Assembly (NCBI GenBank): GCA_036925085.1
Contig: JAUPFP010000024.1
Coordinates: 696,001-760,000 of the forward strand
Reading direction: 5' to 3'
Length of the DNA: 64,000 bases
Source of the DNA: Brachycybe producta
Taxonomy: Eukaryota > Arthropoda > Diplopoda > Playtdesmida > Andrognathidae
In this document: in pieces, positions 50,793 to 62,176 of the stretch
How positions within the stretch are numbered: position 1 is the first letter of the stretch
How the letters are laid out: each line of letters begins with the position of its first letter
Notes under the pieces: generated by a model
What the model was told of the DNA's origin: nothing
What the model saw: only the letters and a program-made list of their open reading frames with translations
Database searches by the model: none
Program-made: the position numbers and the translations under genes

Positions 50793-52680
50793 AGTTTTCA
50801 TCTTTTGTTTTAAAGGTGTAGATATTTTTCATTATAACTTTGAATTTCTTTTTTTTGCCCATCTGGTGTACATTTTTTCTTCACATTTTTCCAAGAATAA
50901 TGGATAACAATGATGTTTACTATTTTTGAGTTAATTTTATAATATATATATAAATATATAAAAAAAAATTACTATTGCTTGATTGGAAACTTTAATTATA
51001 TTGTTTCCATCTTCTATTTTTTCATTTTCATCTTTTGTTTTTTAAATTTCTTCTAATTTCTTTTTTCCACTTTGCCATTAATACAGGGTGCTTTTAGACA
51101 GAAAAAAAAGTATTCTACTCTTAGCTTATACATTTTTAAAGTAACCTTGTAGACGGTGTAATTAATAATACAATAGATGTTGTAATTGTTGTTCAATATG
51201 GTGTGAATTAATTCTTATCAAAAAAATAACTCTTGCTTCTGTGTTCTAAATACTTTTAAAAATGGCATAATTAATTAAATATACAACAAAAAATTAGCCT
51301 TTACTAGATGCAATTTTAATGAAAACTTCATTTATTAATAAACTTCTGTTTAATACCAAAAAATAATCAAAATTATAACCGTGTAATTTTAACTTCTAAT
51401 TCATCATTTGTCATTTTTCTAAGTCTTTATTTCCCTTTTTAAAACAAAAAGTATCTTTCACAATTGTCAAGTTAATGAAGTTATTTTTCTCAAAGATATT
51501 TTATGAGAATTATTACATAATTAACTTTTTACTAATTAACATTTTCTAAAAAACAAAACAAATGTTAGACTTGAAAAAGAAAACTTATTCGCAGTTTTGT
51601 TTGTTTTCTAACTTTTTTTTAAATGTCGATTTATTTATTTATTTATTACAATTTGATGTTGTTAAAGAAAACAATTATTTGCAAAACTTATTTTACTAAT
51701 CTTCTCGTCTTTTTTTTTCTAATTTGCATAATGTTAAGGTTTTTTTATATGGCAATTTGATTTTTCAATATTTTAGGTCTGAGGCACTAAGAAACAGCAC
51801 AAATAACTGAATTTGTGAGATTTTTTTCTCCGATAATTAAGTCTAATTGTGTTAATTCTAATGATAAAAATTTTGTATTATAAATTCAGTTTGGTGAACA
51901 ATATGCATTGATTATTGTTAATACGCACACAGTTCTCCTGTAATCATGCCAAAGAATTAATGTTGTTTTTACGAAATAATTGAATATAGAAGAAATTCAT
52001 ATTGTTTTTCATTTTTCTTTTCTTTTCTCTTTTATTTTAGTTACTCTTCATAATAAAAAAATTAAAAGGTGAGTAATTAAATTTGATTTCATAATCAATT
52101 GATCAACAAAAGAGAAAGAAACATAGAAAATGTTCGAAGTGTAACACCCTGGATATTTTTAAGTAACTTAATTAATATTGTTTACATCCAATCTTAAATT
52201 TTTATATTAATATATGTTGTGATGCAACAATTAAACGTCTATAAAATTAATTGAATGATTTGTTTTATCATGTATTAATTAGAAATTAAAACAAACGTTA
52301 AAATGATACTAATTAGTAATGAGAAGAAGACATAAATGTGAATAATTAAAAGAGGATTTATTTTAATAATTTTAGTCTTTTATGTCCTGTTTCCCCATTA
52401 GATTAAAATATGAGGTAAAAATGAATTTTGATCGGGTCAATTTTTTAAAGAATGTCATAATAAAATTTACTCGACTTCTATTTTGATCTAATGGAAACAG
52501 GACATTTTTAGGGCGAAAAAAAAAAGGAATTTTCTCCGAGATTAAAAAATAACAGATCGATCAAAATCGATCTTTTTCCTAAGGCTATCTTATCGATCGT
52601 ATACAATATCGATCCTATATCGGCTTGTGTAATGGAAGGAGATCGTCAAGTTCAACAGATGCGCGAGCACGTGGAGGACG

Positions 52681-54474
52681 ATGTTGTGGAAAGCGGTGAA
52701 ATTGACGACGATAACAGCGGAAAAAACGGTGAAATCTGACGGTACAGCGCCACATTCAAACGGAGAAGACACGAACCCGACGGAAAATGTGTCGAAAAGA
52801 CAGAAAAAACGACTCGCAAAGAGAGAGAAATGGTTGGCAAATAAACCCATCAGAAGGTATATAGTTTATTTAAAGGTTATTTAACGTAGCCCGTAAGTCG
52901 TTAGCCGTAAGCCACGTATACTTGACCAGATAATTAAAATAATTAAAAAAGATAATTAAAAAAAATTGAATAAGGCGAAGAAATGTGTGCTGTTTGCAAT
53001 ATGACTTGTTTAGAGGCTAGAATTAATCATCATCCCTTATCGAAGTTAACCCAGATTTATACTATACTTTAGCCTCTAAAAAGGCCTTTTTTGATTGCTT
53101 AATTTTGCTCGCTATAAAATTATTAAAAGGGGAACATTCATTCATCTCTTTATTTTTTATTTCGTAGAGCGAAGGAGAAAGAGAGGAGAAAACTGAACGA
53201 AGCGAAACGGAAGTTAGAATTAGCAGAAGAAATTGCGAAAAGAAGAAAATTAGAAGATGCTGAAGAAGAAGAAGAGAAAGTCAAGAAAAGGCCAAGGATG
53301 ATGAAGAAAATGTCAGAGTCTTCTTGTCGTACGAGAGTAGCCGTCGACATCGCTTACGACCATCTTATGGACGAATCCGTACACGAAACAAAACGTTCTT
53401 TCGTACGATACGAGTGTATATTTTACATTGTTTTCTTTTCAGGAGATTTCAAAGACGTGCAAACAGATACAACGGTGTTACGCAGCCAATCGAAGGATCG
53501 AGAATCCACTTCAGGTTTTCTCTTTTGTGTTGGCTAAAAATTATGATGACGATTTAAAAAAAAAGTCTGAAAATGAATGAAAACTTATTTAAAATTGAAT
53601 GTATTTATTTATGGAAAATTGCAGACATTCTTGTAGTCAAATTAATGAGAGATTTTAGAAGCTGCAGAAGAATTTCTGTAGTTTCTGGTATTTTTTTTTT
53701 ATTGATTTTGCTCATTTTAAACGATTTTCTGCAATTTCTGCGTTTTATCGAGACCCAATATTAATGTTTTTCTCCTTTTCCAGTTCTACATAACGAACTT
53801 TGCACATGCGTCGATGGAAAAGTTAGTGAAATTGGGCTGTTTGAAGTGGGACGTAAGCTAAGAATATCGGTTCGTAATCTTAAATGGAATCATACGTTTA
53901 TTCCTCTGTTTGTATTTTTCTGTATTGTTCACTTAGGTTCATAGAGAACCTCGTAGTCATTTGGAATGTTTCGACAAAACGGAAATCGTTTATCTGACGA
54001 GTGATTCGCCTAACGTACTTATGAACTTAGAAGAGTCTAAAGTGTACGTTATCGGTGGACTGGTGGACCACAACAAACACAAGGTTTGATGGTCGTAACT
54101 CGATCGGTTTTGTTCATCGAATTGAATCGCGTCTTATCGCATCAGAGACTCTGTTTATCGTTGGCCGAAAAGAATGGCGTCGGACACGCTAGATTGCCCA
54201 TCGACGAGTTCGTTTCCATGAAATCTACGAAGGTTCTTACCGTTTTCCATGGTATAAAAGTTTTGAAAAGTTCTTGAAAAATGAATTTTAACTTAGAAAT
54301 TCAATCATCTACAACGTTTTTTTTTAAGTATATGAAATCCTCGTGAATGTGACGCGAGGGATGTCCTGGAGTTCTGCTCTCGTGGAAACTCTTCCTAAAA
54401 GGAAACTTGCCGAAGGAAACGAAGATGTAGAAGATGAGGAACCGAAAGATTCGAATGAGATCGAATTACATTGA
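52681..54474 (+). CDS. TRMT10A: tRNA (guanine-9-N1)-methyltransferase, TRMT10A family
   Basis: SPOUT-fold enzyme that methylates N1 of G9 in tRNAs using S-adenosylmethionine. Seven exons: 52681-52856, 53168-53378, 53443-53514, 53784-53852, 53937-54083, 54146-54251, 54329-54474. All are GT..AG and in phase, giving 308 residues (human about 339). A Lys/Arg-rich N-terminal region ('[13 protein letters not shown]') is followed by a charged helix. The SPOUT core starts at '[13 protein letters not shown]' (about 113) and includes '[11 protein letters not shown]', 'YLTSDSPN' and '[14 protein letters not shown]', and ends near 'LTVFHVYEIL'. Asp199 in 'LTSDS' matches the catalytic Asp of yeast Trm10, and the Gly-Gly loop belongs to the SAM knot. 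The tail is acidic. I used the ATG at 52681 because that frame is open into exon 2. An upstream ATG at 52632 in another frame may be the true start (see findings). Possible poly(A) signals lie at 54685-54690 and 54704-54709. Confidence 0.93.
52981..53108. mobile_element. MITE family B copy (TRMT10A intron 1)
   Basis: Carries 'gtttgcaatatgacttgttt', 'agaggctagaatt' and the inverted 'ctttagcctctaaa' and 'gattgcttaattttgc'. About 128 bp, filling much of the 311-bp first intron. Confidence 0.6.
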
Positions 54475-54780
54475 CGATGAGCCATCATTTGTGCAGTAAA
54501 ATTCATTTTTATTAGACATATAAAATGAATACAAGCAAAAAAAGGGTTATAAGTACGAGCGAGGGAAATTTTTTTTTATTGAGAATCGGTGAGAGAGAGA
54601 GTTATTCTTTTAGAAAAACGAAAAGTGTTCGTTTAGGTGTTTCATTTTGATAATTCAAGTACCAGCCTCGTGTCAATTTCTAGAAATAAAACGAAAACAA
54701 GTAAATAAATATTGCCAATAACCACTTCAGCTGAAGATAATAAGTGAAAATTGCAGTCGCTGCACTTGTAACTCCTAGCT

Positions 54781-54955
54781 TGTGACGTCAGAGGAGGGGG
54801 GTTGACCAAAATGTTTGACTTGTATTATTTTATATGATAGAAGAAGGATTTATAAGACAAGTATTGAAGAAACGTTTTGTTGGGAATTTTTGCTATTAAA
54901 CTTTTTTTCTATCAGATAGGAAAACATTTTGGTCAAGCCCTCTGACGTCACAAGC
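54781..54955. mobile_element. Short inverted-repeat element
   Basis: The left tip 'tgtgacgtcagaggaggggg' followed by 'ttgaccaaaatgtttgac' is inverted on the right as 'aaacattttggtcaagccc' and 'tctgacgtcaca'. About 175 bp and non-coding. Only this one copy was noticed. Confidence 0.55.
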
Positions 54956-55039
54956 TTTAAGTTAAGGTGAGACGATTATATAATCACAATAGAGCAACCA
55001 CAAAATGACAGGTTAGAGGCTAGAGTTTTATAGCTGGTT

Positions 55040-55195
55040 TTAAACGCTTCTTGAACTCAGACTGATTATTCTGCCTTTCAGGATCAAAATTAATAGAAAC
55101 TTTAATGTGTTTTAGAAACTAGACTCTGGCACTTATGAGTATTTTCATGTTGATTATCTTTTAAAATAAGCTTTTTATTGTCGTGTTTATAAAAA
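55040..55195 (+). mobile_element. Foldback MITE, family FB1, copy 8 (left half)
   Basis: Has 'ggttttaaacgcttcttgaa', 'gttttagaaactagac', 'tattttcatgttgatt' and 'aaaataagctttttattg'. The inverted right arm is missing. Confidence 0.7.
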
Positions 55196-55661
55196 AAATC
55201 ATAATTGTGGTTTCTCTGTGAAATTGTAGCTGTTGTTAATTTACCTTAAGCTGTCCGAGGTTTCGTTCGTTAAGTTTGGATGTTCTGGTAGAGAAAAAAC
55301 AAGAAGAAAACTTGAAATATGAGATAAATAAACGCAGAAAAAGCAAAAAATAGTATGGGGTGACGCAAGGAAAAGGGTTAGGGGGAACAAGTTGTGTCCA
55401 CATAACGTGGCCATTATTGCGATTAACACAAAAAATGAGCTTCGTGATTGCAGTGTCTATAAGTGAGTTTCTCATAAGATGATCGAATGTAATTGACTCG
55501 GCTTTCTTTTTACACGTATCACATCCAATGATAGCAGATGAATTTCTGAAGTGATTTTATGTAATACGTGTGAAATGAAAGCTCAACCTTACATCAGTAA
55601 CGATGACGATGAAGATGATGATGATAAAGTTACGAATGAAAGGGTGGGTCAGAGATTGTGT

Positions 55662-58600
55662 TTATTCATATGCAAACTCAACATGTTGGGTTCCCGGAGG
55701 GGCTCGATAGGTTGGGGGCAATCGAGTTGAGTTTGGTATGAATATATCGTTAAATCGTCGCAGTCTACGACCAGGTCCCGATCCCAATTGGGGAGCATCT
55801 TCTTCGGCCTGTCCAGAATATGGTTCCCAAGCTTGAGCGGCTAATCTTGCCGGAGCACGAGGCGAGACGTACACGCGGGAAGTACGAGACGTATGCGACG
55901 GTGCCTCTTTGTACACGGTATGTACGTGGCCGTTCGAGTATTCTTCGTCAACCTCCACGTAATCTTTCGGTGGTGGCCAGATGAACTTCTTTGATGCTGT
56001 ACGAGTTAAAATGTATCGAGTTACAATGAAAACCTTCTTTCAATGGCGTTTTATTATACGTACGTGTTCCACCTCGCCACTTGACAGACTGTGATGACGT
56101 ACTCAGTGCCTATAAACGGAATAAATGTAATTAAAGAGTGAATCGAGAGTGATTATGGTTCGCTATTACATCTTGTGATTTCTGAGGTGGCCACACCGGC
56201 TTTCGACCCATCGATGGTGACCAAGTTACGGTGGGCTGAACGCTGCCACCACCTTGTGTCGGATAATTCTCGGTCGGTATGATCGACGTGAACGTTGAAC
56301 CAGTTCTCGGTGCACTCACGTTGTTGTAGTCTACAGAGGAGGGAGCTTTTGCTTGCTGTTGGTGTTGCTGTGTTTGTGGACGGGCCACCGGTTGCTGCTG
56401 ACGTTGCTGTGGCTGCTGCTGTGGTACCGGACGCTGTTGCTGTTGCGTTGGCTGACGTTGTTGCGGTTGTTGTTGTTGGGGTGGCTGACGTTGTTGTTGC
56501 GGTTGCTGCTGTGGTACCGGACGCTGTTGCTGTTGTGGTGGCTGACGTTGCTGCTGCGGCTGCTGTTGTGGTGGTGGCTGACGTTGTTGCTGTGGCTGCT
56601 GTTGTGGTACCGGACGCTGTTGCTGTTGTGGTGGCTGACGTTGCTGCTGCTGTGGCTGTTGTTGCGGTACCTGCCGTTGTTGCTGCTGCTGTTGGGGTGG
56701 TGGTTGACGTTGTTGCTGCTGTTGTTGCAATAGCACCTGCTGTTGTGGTGATTGACGTGGCGGTTGTTGTTGTTGGACCACTTGTTGCTGCCTTATTTGT
56801 TGCTGCTGCTGTTGATAGTAGTACTGCTGCTGCTGTTGCTTCTGATACTGATCATATTGAGGGGATTGAACTTCATTTCTTGCAGGCACCGGCTTTGGTG
56901 GTGGCTGAGGTGCTGCAACTTGCCTTCTGTGCAACAAGATCAAGGAGTTCGATACATTAATAGCAGCAACTAAACGTATTTTTAAGAATTTATTTACTTC
57001 ATGTAAGTTGGTGAAGCACTCGGAGAAGAAGCGGCCGAAGATGATGTTTCTGTAAGAAATTTATTTTAAACTAAGTGAATGATGGATTTTGTGTAATTTA
57101 TTACAGTTGTCTAAAGTCATAATATGGAGAAAAAGATTTAAATGCATATTCTAATACAGTATAACTAAACATGTTTCATGCTTGTTTAAACTATACTGAT
57201 ACGAGCCTCGTATAATATTATACTTGTTCATGCGAATATCATCGTGTGATATTTCACTATGGAAGTAACTATAGGTGCTAAATACAAACGAGAGAGTATA
57301 TAGAGACTTGTTTTTATCTCTTTGGACACATTTTTATCCATGCTTCTCATCCAGTATTTTTTTTGTATTCTATGAGTACCTGATTCCTCGAGGGAACGTT
57401 GTAGCCTGAGGAACGATTGGGATTGAAGGATTGGGGATTTGACGACATTTCGGGAAAGGAGATTTTGACTTTGATGACCAGTAATTACACCCCACTTGCC
57501 TTCTTCCTCTTCCTCCTCCTCCTCTTCCTCTTCGTCTTCTTCCTCGGTGTGAACCGTTCTGTACACCTCGGTTCTCTTTACAGTAGTAGTTGGAGCACTC
57601 ATTGTACGCTGATTCACACTATGATTAACGTTAAAAAATATTTCTAGTTAACTTCAATGGTTTTATTTAAATCCTGAAAAAGAGATAGCGAGAGAGAGAG
57701 AGAGAGAGAGACTAGGTTTATTTCAAGTTGTGTCAGTTGTTTATTCTTTCTATATTCACGTAAGATTGTCTCATATGTTATGTTTAGACAGTTTTGGCAA
57801 CTGGCTCTGGTTTACAGAGGTTTCTTCCTTCTTTCTTACCTTTACTGATTTTGGGTGCTTTTTTTCTGTTTTCTGCCAAAGGATTATTTTAGACATACAT
57901 TCAGTAAAGTTTTCTAAAGTGTTTTAGAGGAATTTTTGGTTGGCCTTCAAAGTGAAACCACTCCATTTTTTTCTCCAGTTTTCTCTTTTAACACTTTCCA
58001 TTATATTTTTGCACATTTTCTTTCGAGAATTTTTTTTTAAATAAAAATTTCAAAGTGTTAAAGGACGTGTTCAAAAGACATTAATTTTTTAAACATTAGT
58101 TCATTTTAAAACTAACATATTATATGTTTATTTATCTTTAAACAATTTTATTTTGAGGAATGGGAATTTTTTTGGCATCGTTCAAAGAATCGATTCAGCT
58201 CATTTCAGAATGTTTTTTTTTTGTTTAGAAAAAAAAAAGAAAGTATTTTACGACCTAATTGTATATATTTTAAAATATGTTATTTATTTAAAAATGTGCT
58301 TAATGTTAAACTAACAAAATAGTTAGCAAAATGGGAAAATCTGTTGGTTTTTACGAGTTCGTTCTCACAAATCAGACTCATATTTATAAATTTTAATGAA
58401 AATCTTCTTTAAACTTGACTGACTAACATTTTAACATTTTATAGAAATCAGAATATATTTTAGTCAAAGGCAGAGCTAAACTACTAAATTTTTAAATGAA
58501 ACTTTGTATCTAAAGTTTTTGAGTTTAGCACAATCTTTAACATAGATTTAAGTATTCACACTTTTATTGCAGCATAGAAATTTTCAAATTAATTCTCAAC

Positions 58601-60794
58601 AATAGTAAAGGATGGTTAATTTAAATGAAAATCAGAACTTAATATATCTTGAGTTAAACACTGACCTGAATGTCCCGTTAGTTAACGCCTTCGTTTGAGT
58701 GGCAAGTGTGTCCGCAATATTCTGAGTGGAGTAAAGTGGCAAAGGGGAATTGTAATGTTGCTTATGGATCACGGTTCTGATCTTTTCTTGCTGTTTTTCC
58801 TGCTAAAATTGTTGTGTGTGCCAAACAGTGAGAAAAAAAGAGAAATTTTTTTGAAAAAAAGATTGAAACCTTGAACAAACAAACCTGAAAAAAATGAGAT
58901 ATTTGCCAAAAAGGGAAAGTTTTGATGCCAACTGAGAAAACTTTTTAAAGTATCACTAAAACTAAGTTTAGTTAAAATTCTTGAAGGTATTTATTATTAG
59001 GTAACACTTAACAAAAATATTACCCAAATATGGTCTGTTTTTACAATATAATGAAAATTTTATGGTTTTAGATTGAAAATTACAATAATACTGCGTACAA
59101 ATTGTAGAAAATTTGAGTGTTACAAATTATAGATAATAATATAATAATTTACCTGTATGATTCTTTTATCAGTTTGTGGAATAGGTCTGAAATATGGTTA
59201 AAAATTGTTACTATTAGTAAAAAAGAAATAGCTCAAGTGTTCTCATGCAATTCAAGAAAGTGAATGTGTGGTTCCTTATTGAAGGAACATATAGAGGGGG
59301 ATATTTAGGAGGAACAACTGGGTGTAAACTTAACTTGAAATTCACCACAGTATAGAAATAGATTTTGGTCTCTTTTTTTAAACACTGATGTCTATGTGAT
59401 GGGTTATTCACCAACCACAAACAGTAGTTATTATTATATACTCTTTTATGTTTTTCAGAAAGAATTATTTTTCTGTTAAAATTTAGGTTGCTTTTTTTAC
59501 TCATTTTAACAAATATTTTTTGGTGTGAACATATTTGTATGAAAGAGCGGGGGGGGGGGGGAGGGGGGAGGGGAGTGAACGTAATAATGTTGAATATTAA
59601 GACAAATACATTTATTTATTATATATATACCGAAGTACTATTAAATCCAATCTATTTCCAGATCTTATAATGGCATCTTGAGCATTTTGGTGACTCATGT
59701 CAACTGTTCTTTCCCTTCCAATCTGTAGAATTGTGTCACCCAATCTTAGTCCACGTTGTTCGGCAATGCTTCTTGGATTGATCTATTCAGATAAGATAAT
59801 GGAGGTAGAAGAAAAAGAAGAAGTCATAATATCTGGTTGCCATTTACTTTTGCAATCTAATCTGGGTTACTTTTTGGGGCTCTGCCATAAAAGGACACAT
59901 CCCTCCCCAACATACAAACACACTCAAAACTTCAGAATCTCAGCCAACATCTTTCTTGCATTTCTTTCTGAAGACTTTTCTTGTAACATCATATCTTGTC
60001 TCATTTTCACTCACCAAAATGCTATTGAAATTCTGTCTGTACCAGGGTCTAGAAAGATCTTTAAGCAATTAACACTTTTTTTTTTAAAAAAAAGTTCAAA
60101 TTCATTAATGCATTTTTTGCATTCTTGGATGCGATTCTCGCTTTTCGTCTAATTTATAATTTTGAGAGATTTTAAAAACAAGTTATTACTTTTTTAAATA
60201 TTCAGAAATTTGTCTGAAGAGATTTTTTAAAATTGTATTTATATAATATATTTCTGAATAATTTTATTCTTTTAAAAAACCGCAATGTTTGCTTTGTATT
60301 GCTGTGGAACTCTTTGTAAGGGGTTGCTTTCACCTATCTTGTCATGCTGGAAAAGCAAAATTAGTTTATGAAGGAGGCCTACACCATAATGAGTGATCCG
60401 AAAACATTCTGCTTTTTTCAATCATAAAGACTGTTTAAAGGCTAATGTTTTTTTCAGAAGTAACTGTCATTTAACAAAAAGTTCTGAATTCTAGCCTCTA
60501 AACAGTTTTCTGATTGAAAAAAGGTTATTTTTTTGCTTTAATGATAAGCTCTCATTTACTCATAAACTGAATTATTTTCTTGTTAATCTATTTGTTAATT
60601 TTTTCAAAATATATGATTGTTGAGGGATCGTTTATGTTCTTTTTTAGCTGTCATTTGTTTCAAAATATTATATAAACAATATTTGACTTTTAAGATAGAG
60701 AGTGAGAGAGAGAGAGTTATACCTTCTGGATTGTAAGAGATCTTCCATAATCTCTTCCTCCTTGTAGACTAAAGCCCCATGGATGTTTGGCATC
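55662..60794 (-). CDS. Zasp/LDB3-like PDZ + ZM-motif protein without LIM domains, first exon missing
   Basis: Probable Z-disc scaffold. In this family the PDZ domain binds alpha-actinin and the ZM motif helps anchoring and self-association. Nine exons in transcript order: 60723-60794, 59631-59782, 59153-59186, 58666-58802, 57380-57618, 56998-57049, 56170-56926, 56064-56109, 55662-55996. All junctions are in phase, giving 607 residues. Residues 1-75 are most of a PDZ domain ('HPWGFSLQGGRDYG' carboxylate-binding loop, 'GLRLGDTILQIG', 'MSHQNAQDAIIRSGN'). The ZM motif is 'YNSPLPLYSTQNIADTL' (about 100-116). An acidic Glu run follows near 157-172. A Gln/Pro region covers most of 229-420. The C-terminal part carries two 'WPP' motifs ('KPVWPPQK', 'KFIWPPPK'). 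No LIM domain is present before the stop, as in Drosophila Zasp66/67. The opening PDZ residues need one more upstream exon, not identified. The PDZ/ZM call is strong; the exact paralog is uncertain. Confidence 0.88.
56380..56870 (-). repeat. Gln/Pro-coding repeat inside the Zasp-like gene
   Basis: Imperfect coding minisatellite built from 'QQQRPVPQQQPQQQRQPP'-type units made of mixed CAG and CAA codons. The mixed codons show selection or age rather than a fresh pure CAG expansion. The long hydrophobic frames on the opposite strand here are only the antisense of this tract. Confidence 0.9.
57619..58665. other. Intron of the Zasp-like gene
   Basis: AT-rich intron with a (GA)n tract at about 57685-57710 and a family D hairpin near 58445-58560. 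No alternative exon was recognised. Confidence 0.6.
58445..58560. mobile_element. MITE family D copy (Zasp-like intron)
   Basis: Contains 'gagctaaactactaaattt' and inverted 'aaagtttttgagtttagcac'. Diverged, with unclear tips. Confidence 0.5.
60406..60535. mobile_element. MITE family B copy (Zasp-like intron)
   Basis: Left 'gcttttttcaatcataaag' and 'ctgtttaaaggctaatg'; right, inverted, 'ctagcctctaaacag' and 'ctgattgaaaaaagg'. It lies in the intron inside the PDZ domain. Confidence 0.6.
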
Positions 60795-61443
60795 CTGCCG
60801 AATAAGAGTACACACACAATTTTCCATTTTTTATAATTTCTTTCTTTATATAGCAACAATTGAATTTCTTTTTTTTTTTTGCACTAATATAAATAATATA
60901 TATTAAATAAAAAATTATGCAAATGAGTTAAGGGAAAGGTCCGAATAACAAAAACAAGACAGACACACAACAGAGCAAAAAGGCTCCCTTCTCTTTCTCT
61001 TAACTTAAGATAACTATTATGAGGGCCTGATGTTGAATGCCAAACCTTTAAATCTATTATCAAGGTGAAAACATTTTTTTTTCTCCTTCTTCTTCTTCAT
61101 TTTCTTGTCAACTACTAACTTAATTTACTATCATCTCATTGGCTCAAAAAAGACCACATGATGAAAGAAATGAATATTCAACAACATCACTATTGTGTGT
61201 GTTTCACTGGTAATTTGTGATGTTTTTAAGCTTCCAAAATTGTATACAAATTTTATTATAAAATTACATTCTCTTTTGTAGTTATGAACACCCACAAAGA
61301 AAGAACCAATTACAGAAATTCCTTTTTAGTTTCTTCGTTTGGTGCAAACCACAGCTGTAAGAAACTGTTATTTGTGCAGTTTTTTTCTGGCAAAAAAACT
61401 ATTATTTATAAATGTACGACCTCGTAAAATACCAAACAGTTGT

Positions 61444-61703
61444 AAGCTGGTTTTAAATAATAAACGTCCCTCTTGAACTCTGGTTATTCTGTCATTCTAA
61501 AGCAAAATTAAGAGAAACTTGAAAGTAGAAGGGTAGTTCAATCACTGAGATGTTGATATCTTTCAAAATAAGCTTTTGAAGTTTCTCAAGTGATTGAACT
61601 ACCTTTGTAGTTTCTGAAACATGTTCAGATTTGTTTGAATTTTGCTCATCTGAAAGATAGAATAATGAAGTTTGAAAATCAACTGTTCTTAAAACAACTT
61701 AAC
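61444..61703 (+). mobile_element. Foldback MITE, family FB1, copy 9 (short)
   Basis: Left arm 'cttgaaagtagaagggtag', 'gatatctttcaaaataagct'; right arm 'caagtgattgaactacctt', 'tgtagtttctgaaacat', ending 'cttaaaacaacttaac'. The central loop is shorter than in other copies. Confidence 0.75.
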
Positions 61704-61734
61704 TATCAATTTAATTTGAATCAGCATCATTATT

Positions 61735-61990
61735 TCCTGCATCTTTTCCTGCAATATGCAGCATCGGCCTTACAGGTTCCTATCTCTCCAATCCTTTCAA
61801 TTTTGTACCAAACTCTCAAATAATCCACATGCCCGTTTTACCACCATGTTCCATGCTTGTTTGGACCTTCCTCTACTCCTTTAACCCCGTTATCCAAACT
61901 CATCACCTGTTTCAGCAGCTCATCTTCCCCACTCCTAGTTACATGCCCAAAACACCTCAGGCTATTTTCTACTATGCTTTTCTACCTCTT
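61735..61990 (-). mobile_element. Non-LTR retrotransposon remnant (ORF2 C-terminus)
   Basis: Reverse-strand translation gives 'SLRCFGHVTRSGEDELLKQV' and then, after a frameshift, 'SRGRSKQAWNMVVKRACG'. This is the 'LRWFGHV..R....L..Q...G...RGRPK.TW..VV' signature found at the C-terminus of many LINE (RTE/CR1-like) ORF2 proteins. Frameshifts and stops show it is dead. It is more GC-rich than its surroundings. Confidence 0.65.
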
Positions 61991-62103
61991 ACACTCCCTC
62001 TAATAAAAATCATTTCAAATCATCAATTTAATGAGAATGAATAAATAATAAACATTAAGACACGAAGTTATTTTTCTTTCTTTCTCAATTTAAAAGTTAT
62101 CCT

Positions 62104-62109
62104 TTTATT
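62104..62109 (-). terminator. Candidate polyadenylation signal for CHCHD1
   Basis: AATAAA on the minus strand about 70 nt after the CHCHD1 stop codon. Confidence 0.6.
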
Positions 62110-62176
62110 TCTTTTAATTAATTAAGTCTCATTAAAAAAATACATTGTTCAATTGTGTACACATATTAATTAAATT

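Larger units (their letters stand above)
49173..52631. other. 3' UTR of the neuregulin-like gene and intergenic DNA
   Basis: A poly(A) signal at 49303-49308 suggests a 3' UTR of about 150 nt. The rest is AT-rich with one FB1 copy (50456-50792). At 52382-52505 the words 'atgtcctgtttccccattag' and 'tctaatggaaacaggacatt' form the ends of another short inverted-repeat element. No further gene was seen. Confidence 0.6.
54475..55661. other. Convergent intergenic region TRMT10A / Zasp-like
   Basis: Contains the TRMT10A 3' end and the downstream end of the Zasp-like gene. The words 'tgtgacgtcagagg' (54781) and 'ccctctgacgtcacaag' (54938) face each other and probably mark the ends of a 170-bp inverted-repeat element, with 'aaacattttggtcaa' also inverted inside. 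A partial FB1 copy lies at 55040-55195. Confidence 0.6.
60795..62176. other. Upstream region of the Zasp-like gene
   Basis: Expected to hold the missing first coding exon (about 10-20 codons, ending in phase 0) and the promoter, but no convincing minus-strand ATG exon with a donor was found. It contains an FB1 copy and a retrotransposon remnant, listed separately. Confidence 0.5.

Noticed and set aside
56295-56960. Plus-strand frames rich in Val/Ala or Leu/Trp, 126-221 codons
   Set aside because: Antisense of the Gln/Pro-coding repeat of the Zasp-like gene.
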